Assembly: GCF_001570365.1 (NCBI RefSeq)
Contig: NZ_BBYK01000068.1
Coordinates: 1 to 64,000 of the forward strand
Direction of reading: 5' to 3'
Origin: Microtetraspora fusca
GTDB lineage: Bacteria > Actinomycetota > Actinomycetes > Streptosporangiales > Streptosporangiaceae
DNA length: 64,000 nt
Both the position numbers and the translations under genes were made by a program. This document shows positions 1-9,699 of the stretch, piece after piece. The notes beneath the pieces were generated by a model, which made no database searches, was not told where the DNA came from, and worked only from the letters and a program-made list of their open reading frames with translations. Position 1 is the first letter of the stretch. Every line of letters begins with the position of its first letter.

Positions 1-291
1 TGCGACCCCAGAGGAATCGCAGCCGCCCCGTCTCCGGGGCAACCCCTCCAAATTACTGCCCACTCGCATTTCTGTCGAATTGCGCCCGAGCAACCGGAAT
101 CACCGGAAATTTGGAGGCGATACAGGAACCGTAGCACTCATTTCCGCTGAGGAAGTGAGACGCGCCGGTGAGCCCTGCGAGAAGGAACCTTACCACCCCG
201 CGGGGCCGACCGTGCACGCTTGAGGCAACCTGAGCATCATTCCCACGCTCTGGTCGCCCTAAACCTGCGTCAGCCGGCCCCTGTGCGGTAT
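1..291. other. Intergenic region downstream of valS, no gene seen
   Basis: No convincing coding frame on either strand. It contains a perfect 6-bp hairpin with a TCTC loop at 25-40 (GCCCCG/CGGGGC) and a 10-bp inverted repeat, CCTCCAAATT at 45-54 and AATTTGGAGG at 108-117, with about 53 bases between the arms. It could be a leader or terminator region for a gene to the left of the window, but the function is not known. Confidence 0.4.
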
Positions 292-2871
292 CTAGGCGGG
301 AAGTGCGGCGAGCTGGGCCTCGAGGCGCGCGATGTCCTCCTGGGCCTGGGCGGCACGGCTACGCACCTTCGCCACCACGTCGTCCGGCGCCTTGGCCATG
401 AACTGCTCGTTGCCCAGCTTCCCAAGCGCCTGGGCCTGCTCCTTGCGCGCGGCGGCGAGGTCCTTCTCCAGGCGCTTGCGCTCCGCGGCGACATCGATGG
501 CCCCGGCGGTGTCGATCTCCACATCCACACCCGCCACTGCGATGCGGGCGGTGGCCGTGAAGGTCTCCCCCGGCGCGTTCAGCCGGAGCAGCGCCCGGAC
601 GGCCTCCTCGTGGGGGGCGAGAGCCGTACCGGCGAGGGACAGCCGCGCGGCCACCCGCTGGCCGGGCTTGAGTCCCTGGTCCGAACGGAACCTGCGCACC
701 TCGGTCACGAGATCCTGGAGCGCCGCGATCTCCTCCTCGGCTCCCGGATCGGCCAGCTTCGCCACAGGGACCGGCCAGTCGGCCACGACCAGCGAGTCTC
801 CGCCGGTCAGCGCCTGCCAGAGTTCCTCGGTCACGAACGGCACCAGCGGGTGCAGCAACCGCAGCAGGGCGTCGAAGACGTGGCCGAGAACGCGCTTGGT
901 GTTCTCCGCGACCTGCCCGCCCTGGGAGATCTGGACCTTGGCCAGCTCGACGTACCAGTCGCACACCTCGTCCCAGGCGAAGTGGTAGAGGGCGTCGGAG
1001 GCCTTGGCGAACTCGAAGTCCTCATAGGCCGCGTCCACGGACGCGATCACGCTCTGCAGCCTCGACAGCACCCAGCGGTCGGCGGCGGTGAGTTCGGACG
1101 GCAGGCCGTCCGACACCGCACCGTTCATGAGCGCGAACCTGGTCGCGTTCCAGATCTTGTTGCAGAAGTTGCGCGAACCCGCCGCCCAGTCCTCGCTGAT
1201 GGCCACGTCGGATCCCGGGTTGGCCCCGCGCAGGAGGGTGAACCTGGTGGCGTCGGCGCCGTAGCGGGCGATCCAGTCCAGCGGATCGACCACGTTCCCG
1301 AACGACTTGGACATCTTCTTGCCGAACTGGTCGCGGACCATGCCGTGCAGGGCGACCGTGCGGAACGGCGGCTGCCCGTCCATGGCATACAGGCCGAACA
1401 TCATCATCCTGGCGACCCAGAAGAAGAGGATGTCGTATCCGGTGACCAGCACGGACGTCGGATAGAACCGCTTGAGCTCAGGAGTGATCTCCGGCCAGCC
1501 CAGCGTGGAGAACGGCCAGAGCCCCGAGGAGAACCAGGTGTCGAGGACGTCCGGGTCCTGGACGTAGCCGGCCGGCGGCTCCTCGTCCGGTCCGACGCAC
1601 ACGACCTCGCCCTCCGGGCCGTACCAGACGGGGATCCGGTGCCCCCACCAGAGCTGGCGCGAGATGCACCAGTCGTGCATGTCGTCGACCCAGTCGAAGT
1701 AGCGCTTGGCCAGCTCCGGCGGGTGGATGCGGGTCCGCCCGTCGCGGACCGCATCACCCGCGGCCTTGGCCAGCGGCGACACGTTGACGAACCACTGCAG
1801 CGACAGGCGCGGCTCCACGACGGTCTTGCAGCGGGAGCAGTGGCCGACCGAGTGCAGGTACGGCCGCTTCTCGGCGACGATCCTGCCCTGCTGGCGCAGA
1901 GCGGCGACGACCGCGGGCCGGGCCTCGAACCGGTCCAGTCCCTGGAAGGGGCCGTGGGCGGTGATCACACCGCGCTCGTCCATCACGGCGATCGACGGCA
2001 GCGAGTGCCGGCGGCCGATCTCGAAGTCGTTGGGGTCGTGAGCGGGGGTCACCTTCACCGCGCCCGTTCCGAAGAACGGATCCACGTGCTCGTCCGCGAC
2101 GATCGGGATGCGGCGGCCGGTGAGCGGGAGCTCCACGAGCTGGCCGACGAGGTGCGCGTAGCGCTCGTCGGACGGGTTGACCGCGACCGCGGTGTCGCCG
2201 AGCATCGTCTCGGCCCGCGTGGTCGCGACGACGATCTCCGTCTCGTCCGACCCGTACCGGATGGAGACGAGCTCTCCCTCGTCCTCGCTGTGCTCCACCT
2301 CGATGTCGGAGAGCGCGGTGAGGCAGCGGGGGCACCAGTTGATGATGCGCTCGGCGCGGTAGATGAGCCCGTCATCGAAGAGCTTCTTGAAGATGGTCTG
2401 GACGGCCCGGGAGAGGCCCTCGTCCATCGTGAAGCGCTCGCGCGACCAGTCCACACCGTCGCCGAGCTTCCGCATCTGGCCGAGGATGCGCCCGCCGGAC
2501 TCCTCCTTCCACTGCCACACCCGCTCGACGAACGCCTCGCGTCCCAGGTCGTGGCGGGACAGGCCCTCCTTGGCGATCTCGCGCTCGACGACGTTCTGGG
2601 TCGCGATGCCGGCGTGGTCCATGCCGGGGAGCCACAGCGTCTCCATGCCGCGCATCCGGGCCCGGCGGGTCAGCGCGTCCTGGATCGAATGGTCGAGGGC
2701 GTGTCCCACGTGCAGCGAACCGGTCACGTTCGGCGGGGGGAGCACGATGCTGTACGGCTCACGCCCGCTGCCCGGGTCCGCGGTGAAGAAGCCTTCCGAT
2801 ACCCAGCGCTCGTAGCTACGGGTCTCCACATCGGCGGGTGCGTACTGAGTTGGCAGTTCAGGCGTTGTCAC
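292..2871 (-). CDS. valS: Valyl-tRNA synthetase
   Basis: Cytoplasmic class I aminoacyl-tRNA synthetase that charges tRNA-Val. With the GTG start at 2871 the protein is 859 aa, the usual size. The frame is open a further 12 codons upstream, but the GTG gives the normal N-terminus ([10 protein letters not shown]). The HIGH-type motif is HVGH at about residues 54-57, after PPNVTGSL, and the KMSKS loop is at about 518-522. The editing (CP1) insertion lies between them, and a charged coiled-coil tail of about 65 residues ends the protein as in other ValRS enzymes. It lies 81 bases downstream of clpX on the same strand. No T-box-like leader fits in that gap. Confidence 0.97.
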   Translation of the reverse strand: MTTPELPTQYAPADVETRSYERWVSEGFFTADPGSGREPYSIVLPPPNVTGSLHVGHALDHSIQDALTRRARMRGMETLWLPGMDHAGIATQNVVEREIAKEGLSRHDLGREAFVERVWQWKEESGGRILGQMRKLGDGVDWSRERFTMDEGLSRAVQTIFKKLFDDGLIYRAERIINWCPRCLTALSDIEVEHSEDEGELVSIRYGSDETEIVVATTRAETMLGDTAVAVNPSDERYAHLVGQLVELPLTGRRIPIVADEHVDPFFGTGAVKVTPAHDPNDFEIGRRHSLPSIAVMDERGVITAHGPFQGLDRFEARPAVVAALRQQGRIVAEKRPYLHSVGHCSRCKTVVEPRLSLQWFVNVSPLAKAAGDAVRDGRTRIHPPELAKRYFDWVDDMHDWCISRQLWWGHRIPVWYGPEGEVVCVGPDEEPPAGYVQDPDVLDTWFSSGLWPFSTLGWPEITPELKRFYPTSVLVTGYDILFFWVARMMMFGLYAMDGQPPFRTVALHGMVRDQFGKKMSKSFGNVVDPLDWIARYGADATRFTLLRGANPGSDVAISEDWAAGSRNFCNKIWNATRFALMNGAVSDGLPSELTAADRWVLSRLQSVIASVDAAYEDFEFAKASDALYHFAWDEVCDWYVELAKVQISQGGQVAENTKRVLGHVFDALLRLLHPLVPFVTEELWQALTGGDSLVVADWPVPVAKLADPGAEEEIAALQDLVTEVRRFRSDQGLKPGQRVAARLSLAGTALAPHEEAVRALLRLNAPGETFTATARIAVAGVDVEIDTAGAIDVAAERKRLEKDLAAARKEQAQALGKLGNEQFMAKAPDDVVAKVRSRAAQAQEDIARLEAQLAALPA

Positions 2872-2952
2872 GGTGCCGATTCTATGGCCGTCCGCGTCCG
2901 CTCCCACGCCACCATCTGCGGTCGAGGGCCCGCGCGGCGATTTCCGCGCGGG

Positions 2953-4236
2953 TCAGGCCGACTTCTCCCTGGGCGTGCGCTGCTGCTTCGCCTGGAGCTG
3001 GTCCCGCGGCACGAGCGTCGGGTTGACGTGCTCCAGGACCGCCTCACGGGTGATGACGACGCGGGCGACGTCCTCGCGGGAGGGCACCTCGTACATCACC
3101 GAGAGGAGAACCTCCTCCAGGATGGCCCGCAGGCCCCGGGCGCCGGTGCCGCGCAGGATCGCCTGGTCCGCGATCGCCTCGAGCGCGTCGTCGCTGAACT
3201 CCAGCTCGACGTTGTCCAGCTCGAAAAGGCGGCGGTACTGCTTGACGAGCGCGTTCTTCGGCTCGGTGAGGATCTGGATCAGCGCGTCCCGATCGAGGTT
3301 GTGCACCGAGGTGATCGCGGGGAGCCGACCGACGAACTCGGGGATCATGCCGAACTTGAGCAGGTCCTCCGGCATGACGTCGGAGAAGATGTCCGAGGAG
3401 TCCACCTCCTCCTTGGACCGGATGATGGCGTTGAAGCCGATCCCCTTCTTGCCGACCCGGGACTCGATGATCTTCTCGAGCCCAGCGAAGGCGCCACCGC
3501 AGATGAACAGCACGTTCGTGGTGTCGATCTGGATGAACTCCTGGTGCGGATGCTTGCGGCCGCCCTGCGGGGGCACGCTCGCGGTGGTGCCCTCAAGGAT
3601 CTTCAGCAGGGCCTGCTGAACGCCCTCGCCGGATACGTCCCGCGTGATCGACGGGTTCTCGCTCTTGCGCGCGATCTTGTCGACCTCGTCGATGTAGATG
3701 ATGCCGGTCTCGGCCTTCTTCACGTCGTAGTCGGCCGCCTGGATCAGCTTGAGCAGGATGTTCTCGACATCCTCACCGACGTAACCGGCCTCGGTCAGCG
3801 CGGTGGCGTCGGCGATCGCGAACGGCACGTTCAGCATCTTGGCGAGCGTCTGCGCGAGCAGCGTCTTGCCGGATCCGGTGGGCCCGAGGAGCAGGATGTT
3901 GGACTTGGCCAGCTCCAGGCCGTCGTCCCGGGCGCGCTCACCGGACTGGACGCGCTTGTAGTGGTTGTAGACCGCTACCGAGAGCGCCTTCTTCGCCTTG
4001 TCCTGGCCGATGACGTAGGCCTCGAGGAACTCGTAGATCTCGCGCGGCTTGGGGAGGTTGTCCCACTTCAGCTCGGAGGACTCGGAGAGCTCCTCTTCGA
4101 TGATCTCGTTGCAGAGATCGATGCACTCATCGCAGATGTAGACGCCGGGGCCGGCGATGAGCTTCTTGACCTGCTTCTGGCTCTTGCCGCAGAACGAACA
4201 CTTCAGCAGGTCTCCCCCGTCGCCGATGCGTGCCAC
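2953..4236 (-). CDS. clpX: ATP-dependent Clp protease ATP-binding subunit ClpX
   Basis: AAA+ unfoldase that recognises tagged substrates and feeds them to the ClpP chamber. The 427-aa protein has the N-terminal C4 zinc-binding domain (C13, C16, C35, C38), Walker A GPTGSGKT at 118-125, a Walker B segment [11 protein letters not shown] at about 179-189, and the GIGF loop that docks on ClpP. The start is GTG at 4236 (product MARIGDGG). It is downstream of clpP1-clpP2 on the same strand, separated by a 194-base gap that holds a strong stem-loop, so it may be partly transcribed on its own. Confidence 0.97.
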   Translation of the reverse strand: MARIGDGGDLLKCSFCGKSQKQVKKLIAGPGVYICDECIDLCNEIIEEELSESSELKWDNLPKPREIYEFLEAYVIGQDKAKKALSVAVYNHYKRVQSGERARDDGLELAKSNILLLGPTGSGKTLLAQTLAKMLNVPFAIADATALTEAGYVGEDVENILLKLIQAADYDVKKAETGIIYIDEVDKIARKSENPSITRDVSGEGVQQALLKILEGTTASVPPQGGRKHPHQEFIQIDTTNVLFICGGAFAGLEKIIESRVGKKGIGFNAIIRSKEEVDSSDIFSDVMPEDLLKFGMIPEFVGRLPAITSVHNLDRDALIQILTEPKNALVKQYRRLFELDNVELEFSDDALEAIADQAILRGTGARGLRAILEEVLLSVMYEVPSREDVARVVITREAVLEHVNPTLVPRDQLQAKQQRTPREKSA

Positions 4237-4382
4237 CCCAGATACTCCTTTGCGTGGGACCGCCCTGCTGACGCGGTCACTTCCGTCCGCCGCCCGCTCT
4301 GAGTCGGTGCGAAAACGTCATCCCGCTCAGGTATCGACGTTACCGTCTTCCAGACCCTGAGTGAGCCCCCTGGCGGTGAGTC

Positions 4383-4419
4383 GCACCGGAACGTGCCCAA
4401 ATGGGCACCGTTCCGGTGC
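4383..4419 (-). terminator. Stem-loop after clpP2
   Basis: Long inverted repeat (GCACCGGAACG-TGCCC / GGGCA-CCGTTCCGGTGC) with one bulged base and an AAAT loop, starting 11 bases beyond the clpP2 stop. There is no U-run on the minus strand, so it may act as a weak terminator or an mRNA 3' stabiliser between clpP2 and clpX. Confidence 0.6.
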
Positions 4420-4430
4420 CTTCGACTTCC

Positions 4431-5093
4431 TCAGGAAGCGATCGCCGCGGCGCGCTTCTTCCGCGTCGGGATGATGTCGTCCACCAGCCCGTACGCCTTT
4501 GCCTCCTCGGCACTCAGGATCTTGTCGCGCTCGATGTCCCTGCGGACCTCGTCCGGCGCCTTGCCCGAGTGCCGGGCCAGAATGTCCTCGAGCAGCTCCC
4601 GCATGCGCAGGATCTCCCGAGCCTGGATCTCGATGTCACTGCCCTGGCCGCCGCCCTCGGTGGAGGGCTGGTGGATCAGGACACGGGCGTTCGGCAGGGC
4701 GAACCGCTTGCCGGGCGTGCCGCCCGCCAGCAGCACCGCCGCAGCGGACGCCGCCTGCCCGAGGCAGACCGTCTGGATCTCCGGGCGGACGAACTGCATC
4801 GTGTCGTAGATCGCCGTCATGGCGGTGAACGAGCCGCCCGGCGAGTTGATGTAGATGCTGATGTCCCTGTCCGGGTCGAGCGACTCCAGGGTGAGCAGCT
4901 GCGCCATGACGTCGTTCGCCGAGGCGTCGTCGATCTGCACGCCGAGGAAGATGATGCGGTCCTCGAACAGCTTGTTGTACGGGTTCATCTCCTTCACGCC
5001 GTACGTCGTGCGTTCGACGAACGAAGGGATGATGTAACGGCCGTTGATATCTCCCGGCCGGATCAGCTCATTCACTTCGAAAGCTCCGCTCAT
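4431..5093 (-). CDS. clpP2: ATP-dependent Clp protease proteolytic subunit ClpP2
   Basis: Serine protease subunit that forms the tetradecameric degradation chamber with ClpP1 and is served by ClpX and ClpC. The protein is 220 aa. The catalytic triad is visible as S116 (GQAAS), H141 (HQPS) and D190 (IERD). The ATG start at 5093 overlaps the clpP1 stop (ATGA), so the two subunits are translationally coupled, as expected for obligate partners in actinobacteria. The N-terminal [11 protein letters not shown] stretch is the ClpP axial-loop and processing region. Confidence 0.96.
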   Translation of the reverse strand: MSGAFEVNELIRPGDINGRYIIPSFVERTTYGVKEMNPYNKLFEDRIIFLGVQIDDASANDVMAQLLTLESLDPDRDISIYINSPGGSFTAMTAIYDTMQFVRPEIQTVCLGQAASAAAVLLAGGTPGKRFALPNARVLIHQPSTEGGGQGSDIEIQAREILRMRELLEDILARHSGKAPDEVRRDIERDKILSAEEAKAYGLVDDIIPTRKKRAAAIAS

Positions 5094-5734
5094 GAGACGG
5101 CGCCCTCGGAGGGCACCTGCCGTGCGCTGCGCACGACGTGGTCGATGAAGCCGTAGTCCTTGGCCTCCTCGGCCGTGAACCAGCGGTCACGGTCGGAGTC
5201 GCGCTCGATCTGCTCCAGCTGCTGACCGGTGTGGAAGGCGATCCGCTCAGCCAGGGTCTTCTTCACGTAGAGCATCTGCTCTGCCTGGATCGCGATGTCC
5301 GCCGCGGTGCCGCCGATGCCGCCCGACGGCTGGTGCATCATGATGCGGGCGTGAGGAAGCGCGTACCGCTTGCCCTGCGCCCCCGCGCAGAGGAGGAACT
5401 GGCCCATGGAAGCGGCCAGACCCATCGCGACGGTGCACACGTTGTTCGGCACGTACTCCATCATGTCGTAAATCGCCATGCCGGCCGTCACCGAGCCACC
5501 GGGCGAGTTGATGTACAGCCAGATGTCCCGGTCCGGGTCGTCCGCGGCAAGCAGGAGCAGCTCGGCGCAGAGCCGGTTGGCGACCTCGTCGTTGACCTGG
5601 GTGCCGAGCACCACAATGCGCTCGCGGAGCAGCCGCTGGTAGAGCTGGTCCTCCAGACGGTACGCGCCGTTCTCACGGCCACGTGCGTCCGGGCCGAGGG
5701 TGGTGGGCTGGAAGAAGGTCGGCGGGCTGGTCAC
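5090..5734 (-). CDS. clpP1: ATP-dependent Clp protease proteolytic subunit ClpP1
   Basis: First gene of the clpP1-clpP2 operon. The frame is open from 5806, but the GTG at 5734 (product MTSPPTFF) gives a normal-length ClpP of 214 aa. Triad residues counted from this start are S109 (GLAASMG), H134 (MHQPS) and D183 ([11 protein letters not shown]). The stop overlaps the clpP2 start by 4 bases. The upstream gap to tig has a terminator and a ClgR-like half-palindrome, consistent with the ClgR control of clpP1 known in actinomycetes. The exact start is the only real doubt. Confidence 0.95.
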   Translation of the reverse strand: MTSPPTFFQPTTLGPDARGRENGAYRLEDQLYQRLLRERIVVLGTQVNDEVANRLCAELLLLAADDPDRDIWLYINSPGGSVTAGMAIYDMMEYVPNNVCTVAMGLAASMGQFLLCAGAQGKRYALPHARIMMHQPSGGIGGTAADIAIQAEQMLYVKKTLAERIAFHTGQQLEQIERDSDRDRWFTAEEAKDYGFIDHVVRSARQVPSEGAVS

Positions 5735-5821
5735 AGCGTCACCTTCCGATGCGTCGAAATCGATTGGCTTTGCTTGTGACCTTAACGCGCGGCGCGGACA
5801 GCTCATGCCCCGTCAGCTTGC

Positions 5822-5838
5822 TGTTCGCTGACGGCGCA
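5822..5838 (-). promoter_or_regulatory. Possible ClgR operator upstream of clpP1
   Basis: GTTCGC-N5-GCGCAT on the plus strand matches one half of the GTTCGC-N5-GCGAAC palindrome described for ClgR, activator of clp genes in Streptomyces and corynebacteria. The other half-site is degenerate. It lies about 90 bases upstream of the clpP1 start, which is suitable for an activator. Confidence 0.35.
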
Positions 5839-5878
5839 TGGGCCCGCGCCCCCACCCCCGGCACACGGGAACACGCGA

Positions 5879-5906
5879 CCCCCGCCGCGCCGAAGCGCGA
5901 CGGGGG
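5879..5906 (-). terminator. Terminator downstream of tig
   Basis: A 12-bp GC-rich stem (CCCCCGCCGCGC / GCGCGACGGGGG, one non-Watson-Crick pair) with a CGAA loop, about 25 bases past the tig stop. It separates tig from the clpP1 promoter region. Confidence 0.7.
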
Positions 5907-5930
5907 CCAGGTGAAAGCTGTGGCGAACGC

Positions 5931-7325
5931 CTACTCGGCGGACTCCTGCGAGCCGGACTCCTGAGCGCCGGCCTCCTCGGCGCCCTCGGCCTCCTGCTCG
6001 GGGTTGAGCTCGGCGTAGATGGCCTTGAGGTCCACCTCGTTGCCGGCCTCGTCGGTCACCTTGGCGGCGTCTCCGACGACCGTCTTGGCCTTCTCCCGCA
6101 CGATCTCCATCATGGCCAGCGTGAGCTGGTCGTTGTCGGCGAGGTGCTGGGCCAGGGTGTTCGGGGCGACACCGAGCTGCATGGCGCGGCGCACCACGAA
6201 GTTGGTGAGCTCCTGCTCGCTGACGCCGATCTCCTCGGCCTTGACGATCTTGTCGAGGACGAAGCCGGACTTCAGCGCCTTGGCGGCGTTGGCCTCGAAC
6301 TCGGCGAAGCGCTCGTCCTCGGTCGTCTGGTAGAGGCGGAAGAACGCCTCGCGGCTCAGACCGCTCTCGGCGATCTGGTGCTCGAGGTTGTGCTTCCTCG
6401 CGTCGATCTCGGCGTTGAGCGCGCTCTCCGGCAGCGGGATGTCGATCTTCTCAAGAAGGGCGTCGAGGGCCTTCTCGCGGCTCTGCATGACCTGCTCGAC
6501 GAGCTTGTTGCGGCGGGCCTGCTCGCGGATGCTGTCCTTCAGCTCGTCGAGCGTGTCGAACTCGCTGGCGAGCTGCGCGAACTCGTCGTCCAGCTCGGGC
6601 AGGACCTTCTCCTTGACCGACTTCACGTTGATGATCACGTCGGCCTCCTCGCCGGCGTTCTCACCGCCGACCAGGGTGGTGCGGAAGGTCTTCTCCTCGC
6701 CCGCGGACAGCCCCTCGAGGGCGTCGTCGAGGCCCTGGAGCACCGAGCCGGCGCCGACCTCGTAGGAGACGTCGGAGGCCTGCTGCTCTTCGAGGTTCTT
6801 GCCGTCGATCTCGGCGCGCAGGTCCATGACGACGTAGTCGCCACCGGCGGCCGGACGCTCCACGCCGGTCAGCGTGGCGAACCGCTGGCGGAGGGCGTCG
6901 AGCTGGGTCTGGATGTCCTCGTCGGACACCTCGGCGACGTCGACGACGACCTCGGCGCCCTGGTAGTCCGGGACCTCGAAGGACGGACGGACGTCCACCT
7001 CGGCGGTGAACTCGACCTGCGAGCCGTCCTCGATCTTGGTGACCTCGATCTCGGGCTGGCTGACCGGGAACACGTCGGTCTCGTCCACGGCCTGGCCGTA
7101 CAGCTTGGGCAGGGCGTCGTTCAGGGTCTCCTCGAGAACCACCGCGCGGCCGAAGCGCTGCTCGATGATCCGGGCGGGTACCTTGCCAGGGCGGAAGCCG
7201 GGGACACGCACCTGCTGGGCGACCTTCTTGTAGGCGGCTTCCAGGCTCGGCTCGAGCTCCTCGAACGGCACCTCGACGGTGAGCTTCACCCGGGTCGGGC
7301 TGAGCTCCTCGACAGCGGTCTTCAC
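5931..7325 (-). CDS. tig: Trigger factor, ribosome-associated chaperone
   Basis: Peptidyl-prolyl isomerase and holdase that meets nascent chains at the ribosome exit tunnel. The GTG start at 7325 (product MKTAVEELSP) has a good AGGAGA ribosome site. Frame sequence further upstream is not trigger-factor-like. The 464-aa protein has the ribosome-docking signature GFRPGKVP at 43-50, a central FKBP-type domain (around 155-240), a helical C-terminal domain, and an acidic Glu/Gln/Ser tail typical of actinobacterial homologues. It is upstream of clpP1-clpP2 on the same strand, a conserved arrangement. Confidence 0.97.
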   Translation of the reverse strand: MKTAVEELSPTRVKLTVEVPFEELEPSLEAAYKKVAQQVRVPGFRPGKVPARIIEQRFGRAVVLEETLNDALPKLYGQAVDETDVFPVSQPEIEVTKIEDGSQVEFTAEVDVRPSFEVPDYQGAEVVVDVAEVSDEDIQTQLDALRQRFATLTGVERPAAGGDYVVMDLRAEIDGKNLEEQQASDVSYEVGAGSVLQGLDDALEGLSAGEEKTFRTTLVGGENAGEEADVIINVKSVKEKVLPELDDEFAQLASEFDTLDELKDSIREQARRNKLVEQVMQSREKALDALLEKIDIPLPESALNAEIDARKHNLEHQIAESGLSREAFFRLYQTTEDERFAEFEANAAKALKSGFVLDKIVKAEEIGVSEQELTNFVVRRAMQLGVAPNTLAQHLADNDQLTLAMMEIVREKAKTVVGDAAKVTDEAGNEVDLKAIYAELNPEQEAEGAEEAGAQESGSQESAE

Positions 7326-7523
7326 GGGGTGGTCTCCTTGATCAAGCTTTTGGTGATCGCGGGCGCGCCTAGCACGGTTACCGCGGCACGTTACGGGCGC
7401 CGCGCCCACGTGAGCGGCACGAAGCACCGCCGCCTTGGCACGACCCTCTGGGCAGCCTCCACTGTGGCGGGTGTCCAGCGCCAAGGTGCAGTCTAGAGCA
7501 GAGACACGCCTAGGAGCGACTGC

Positions 7524-8390
7524 TCAGAGATCGAGCATGATCTGTCGCAACATCCCCGCGGTCTCGTCCGGGGTCGTGCTGACCGCGCAGAGCCGCTCCA
7601 TGACCTCGCCGTACCGGTCCACCTCGTCCCGTTTGTCCAGGTAGAGCGCGCTGGCGAGCTGCTCGACGTAGACGATGTCGGGAAGGTCGGCGTCCTGAAA
7701 CCGCAGGATGCTGAACGCGCCGCCCTCTGCGGCGTGTCCGCCGAAGCTGAACGGCATGATCTGGATCGTGATGTTGGGCTGGTTCATCAGGTCGATCAGG
7801 TGCTGGAGCTGGCCCCTCATGACCTCGACGCCGCCGATGGGGCGGCGCAGGGCCGCCTCGTCGATGACCGCCCAGAACATCGGCCCGCCCTCGCCGTCCA
7901 GCACGCGCTGGCGTCCCAGCCGCAGATCCACCCGTCGGGCGATCTCCTCGGGCCCGGCCCCGACGGCGCCGGCGGTGATCACGGCCCGGGCGTACTCCTT
8001 GGTCTGCAGCAGACCGGGCACGAACTGGACCTCGTAGGTGCGGATGCGGGCGGCCGCCTCCTCCAGCCCGACGTACGCCTGGAACCAGGTGGGCAGCACG
8101 TCGTTGAACCGGTGCCACCAGCCGGGCTCGTTGGCGCGCTCCACCAGGTCCATCACCACGGCGCGGGCCTGGGCCTCCTCGACGCCGTAAAAGGTGAGCA
8201 GGTCGGCGACGTCACGCTCCTTGAACCCGACGCGGCCGAGCTCCATGCGACTGATCTTGGACTCGGAGCCCCGGATGACCTCGCCGGCCTCGTCGCGCGT
8301 GATGCCCTTGGTCTCGCGGAGCTTGCGCAACTGGGAGCCGAGAAGGATGCGAAGCGCCGTAGGCCCGGAGCCCGGCTGGGTCTGTGTCAC
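7524..8390 (-). CDS. XRE-family regulator with DUF5753 domain
   Basis: Helix-turn-helix DNA-binding protein of 288 aa. The HTH occupies about residues 18-70 (LRKLRETKGITRDEAGEVI...SKISRMELGR), followed by the DUF5753 domain of about 190 residues (WWHRFNDVLPTWFQAYVGLE...). These proteins are abundant in Streptomyces and Streptosporangia and often pair with a small DUF397 protein; none is seen here. Instead the divergent neighbour is a HATPase switch protein. The GTG start at 8390 has a GGGAGG ribosome site. Repeated TGCAC/GTGCA boxes in the shared intergenic region are candidate operators. The ligand and target are unknown. Confidence 0.88.
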   Translation of the reverse strand: MTQTQPGSGPTALRILLGSQLRKLRETKGITRDEAGEVIRGSESKISRMELGRVGFKERDVADLLTFYGVEEAQARAVVMDLVERANEPGWWHRFNDVLPTWFQAYVGLEEAAARIRTYEVQFVPGLLQTKEYARAVITAGAVGAGPEEIARRVDLRLGRQRVLDGEGGPMFWAVIDEAALRRPIGGVEVMRGQLQHLIDLMNQPNITIQIMPFSFGGHAAEGGAFSILRFQDADLPDIVYVEQLASALYLDKRDEVDRYGEVMERLCAVSTTPDETAGMLRQIMLDL

Positions 8391-8542
8391 GGCGCCTCCC
8401 TCTCAGTCGATGCGTGACATGCGCCGAGGGAAAGATCTGAGCCACACCTCAGCCCACACAGTGTCACCACTTCCCGTCTCGATGACAAGGGCTGACCCGA
8501 TCGTGTCGCCGGAAAACGTCGTGTGCCGCTGCACAAGGCAAC

Positions 8543-8620
8543 TGCACGTGCATTTGGGTCTTGCAGGGGCCGGTCGGCTGTCCCATCATGGCGTAGTGCA
8601 TATTGGGCTAATGGTGCACT
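8543..8620. promoter_or_regulatory. Cluster of TGCAC/GTGCA boxes in the divergent promoter
   Basis: The gap between the XRE gene and the HATPase gene contains a 10-bp palindrome TGCACGTGCA at 8543-8552 and an inverted repeat AGTGCA (8595-8600) / TGCACT (8615-8620), plus a further CTGCAC just upstream. The spacing and symmetry suggest operator sites for the divergent XRE regulator. This is inference; no binding data are available from sequence. Confidence 0.45.
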
Positions 8621-8656
8621 GACGTCAAAAGCGGCTAGCGGGAGGTAAAGGGCAGG

Positions 8657-9133
8657 ATGTTGGAGAAGCCCATGCCCTCCGCCCAGCTATCCCGCCGGAG
8701 CGTGCGCGAGATGTTGCGCTCCGCCGAGGCAGCGGACCGGGCGATCTGTCCGCTCGGGCCGCAGGCCGATTCCGTGAAGACCGCCAGGGACGTCACCCGC
8801 TCCACTCTGGACGAGTGGGGCCTGTCCGAACTCGGCGACGACGCCGCCCTGGTCGTCTCCGAACTCGTGACCAACGCCGTGCGCTACGCGCTCTATCCCG
8901 GCAGGACGCGGGACGAGAGCCCCATCACGTTGGCTCTGATCCGCCTCTCGCCGGACATCCTCCTGGTCGTGGCCGACCCGAGCGACGAGGTCCCCACGCC
9001 CAAGAAGCCCGACTTCATCTCCGAGCACGGCCGCGGGCTCTACATCGTCGAGACGTACAGCCAGGAATGGGGCTGGGACGCGCTCGACGACGGCGGCAAG
9101 GCCGTGTGGGCGCGCTTCCGCACGTCCGACTGA
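8657..9133 (+). CDS. HATPase-domain switch protein (RsbW/SpoIIAB-like)
   Basis: A 158-aa single-domain ATP-binding protein of the anti-sigma-factor kinase superfamily. The N-box is DDAALVVSELVTNAVRYAL at about residues 62-80, and the G1/G2 boxes are VVADPSDEVP and SEHGRGLYIVE. Proteins like this bind or phosphorylate STAS-domain anti-anti-sigma factors, or regulate sigma factors directly. Many stand-alone actinomycete copies sit next to XRE-DUF5753 genes and have no known partner. It is transcribed divergently from such an XRE gene here. A GGAGG lies 12 bases upstream of the ATG. A bidirectional terminator follows. Confidence 0.88.
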   Translation: MLEKPMPSAQLSRRSVREMLRSAEAADRAICPLGPQADSVKTARDVTRSTLDEWGLSELGDDAALVVSELVTNAVRYALYPGRTRDESPITLALIRLSPDILLVVADPSDEVPTPKKPDFISEHGRGLYIVETYSQEWGWDALDDGGKAVWARFRTSD

Positions 9134-9205
9134 TCAGCAAAACGTGCGCTGATCGGAAAAATCCAGGCGGGCCGCCGCACGACGAAGCGATCCCGCCACA
9201 TGACG

Positions 9206-9241
9206 AAGGCCAGGTCATCCGATGCCGGTTGACCTGGCCTT
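9206..9241. terminator. Bidirectional terminator between HATPase gene and tRNA-Gly
   Basis: Perfect 12-bp stem AAGGCCAGGTCA (9206-9217) / TGACCTGGCCTT (9230-9241) with a 12-base loop, followed by T residues. It serves the plus-strand HATPase gene and the minus-strand tRNA-Gly, whose 3' end lies 12 bases away. Confidence 0.8.
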
Positions 9242-9253
9242 TGCCGCAATCAG

Positions 9254-9324
9254 AGCGGACGACGGGAATCGAACCCGCGTAGCCAGTTTGGAAGACTGGG
9301 GCTCTACCATTGAGCTACGTCCGC
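9254..9324 (-). tRNA. tRNA-Gly (anticodon TCC)
   Basis: Full cloverleaf on the minus strand: 7-bp acceptor stem GCGGACG/CGTCCGC, D-arm AGCTC..GAGC, anticodon stem CCAGT/ACTGG around the loop CTTCCAA (anticodon TCC), and T-arm CGGGTTCGATTCCCG. The discriminator base is U. CCA is not encoded, as is usual in actinomycetes. Length 71 nt. Confidence 0.95.
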
Positions 9325-9413
9325 GCGCGCCGGTCTTCATCTGGTCTAGACTTCATCCGGTCGTCAGGGCGTAAGCGTACCGGAGTTCCGGAGCGCTCGC
9401 GCAATCGACGCAG

Positions 9414-9487
9414 CGGGGCGTGGCGCAGCTTGGTAGCGCGCTTGCTTTGGGAGCAAGAAGTCGCAGGTTCAAATCCTGTCGCCCCGA
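9414..9487 (+). tRNA. tRNA-Pro (anticodon TGG)
   Basis: Full cloverleaf: acceptor CGGGGCG/CGCCCCG, D-arm with TTGGTAGCGCG, anticodon stem CTTGC/GCAAG around the loop TTTGGGA (anticodon TGG), and T-arm with GGTTCAAATCC. The discriminator base is A and CCA is not encoded. It is transcribed divergently from tRNA-Gly with 89 bases between them. Confidence 0.95.
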
Positions 9488-9507
9488 CGGGTTCTCGCAG
9501 CGTGACG

Positions 9508-9533
9508 GGCCGCCTCCGACATCGGAGGCGGCC
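9508..9533 (+). terminator. Terminator after tRNA-Pro
   Basis: 12-bp stem GGCCGCCTCCGA / TCGGAGGCGGCC, 20 bases past the tRNA-Pro 3' end, followed by TCGTTCGT. Confidence 0.7.
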
Positions 9534-9699
9534 TCGTTCGTGTCCGGACGCTCGCGCGCGGCCCCGGGCCGCCGCCCGTATGTGAGCCAGATCGCATCCC
9601 GTGACGATCCGGCTTCGTCATCTGGCAAACGCCTGAAATGCGGCGGATCTTCTCTTTACGATTCGGGGACATCTTCTGCCTCTCCGGAGAGAAACGGAT

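Noticed and set aside
220-4302. 1360-aa plus-strand frame opposite valS and clpX
   Set aside because: Long low-complexity Arg/Gly/Val-rich antisense frame, a GC-bias shadow of two clear genes. Similar shadows oppose tig, pepN, ettA and others.
7524-9133. XRE-DUF5753/DUF397 toxin-antitoxin pair
   Set aside because: No DUF397 gene is present; the adjacent gene is a HATPase.
9414-9487. Integration site at tRNA-Pro
   Set aside because: No integrase and no duplicated tRNA end nearby.
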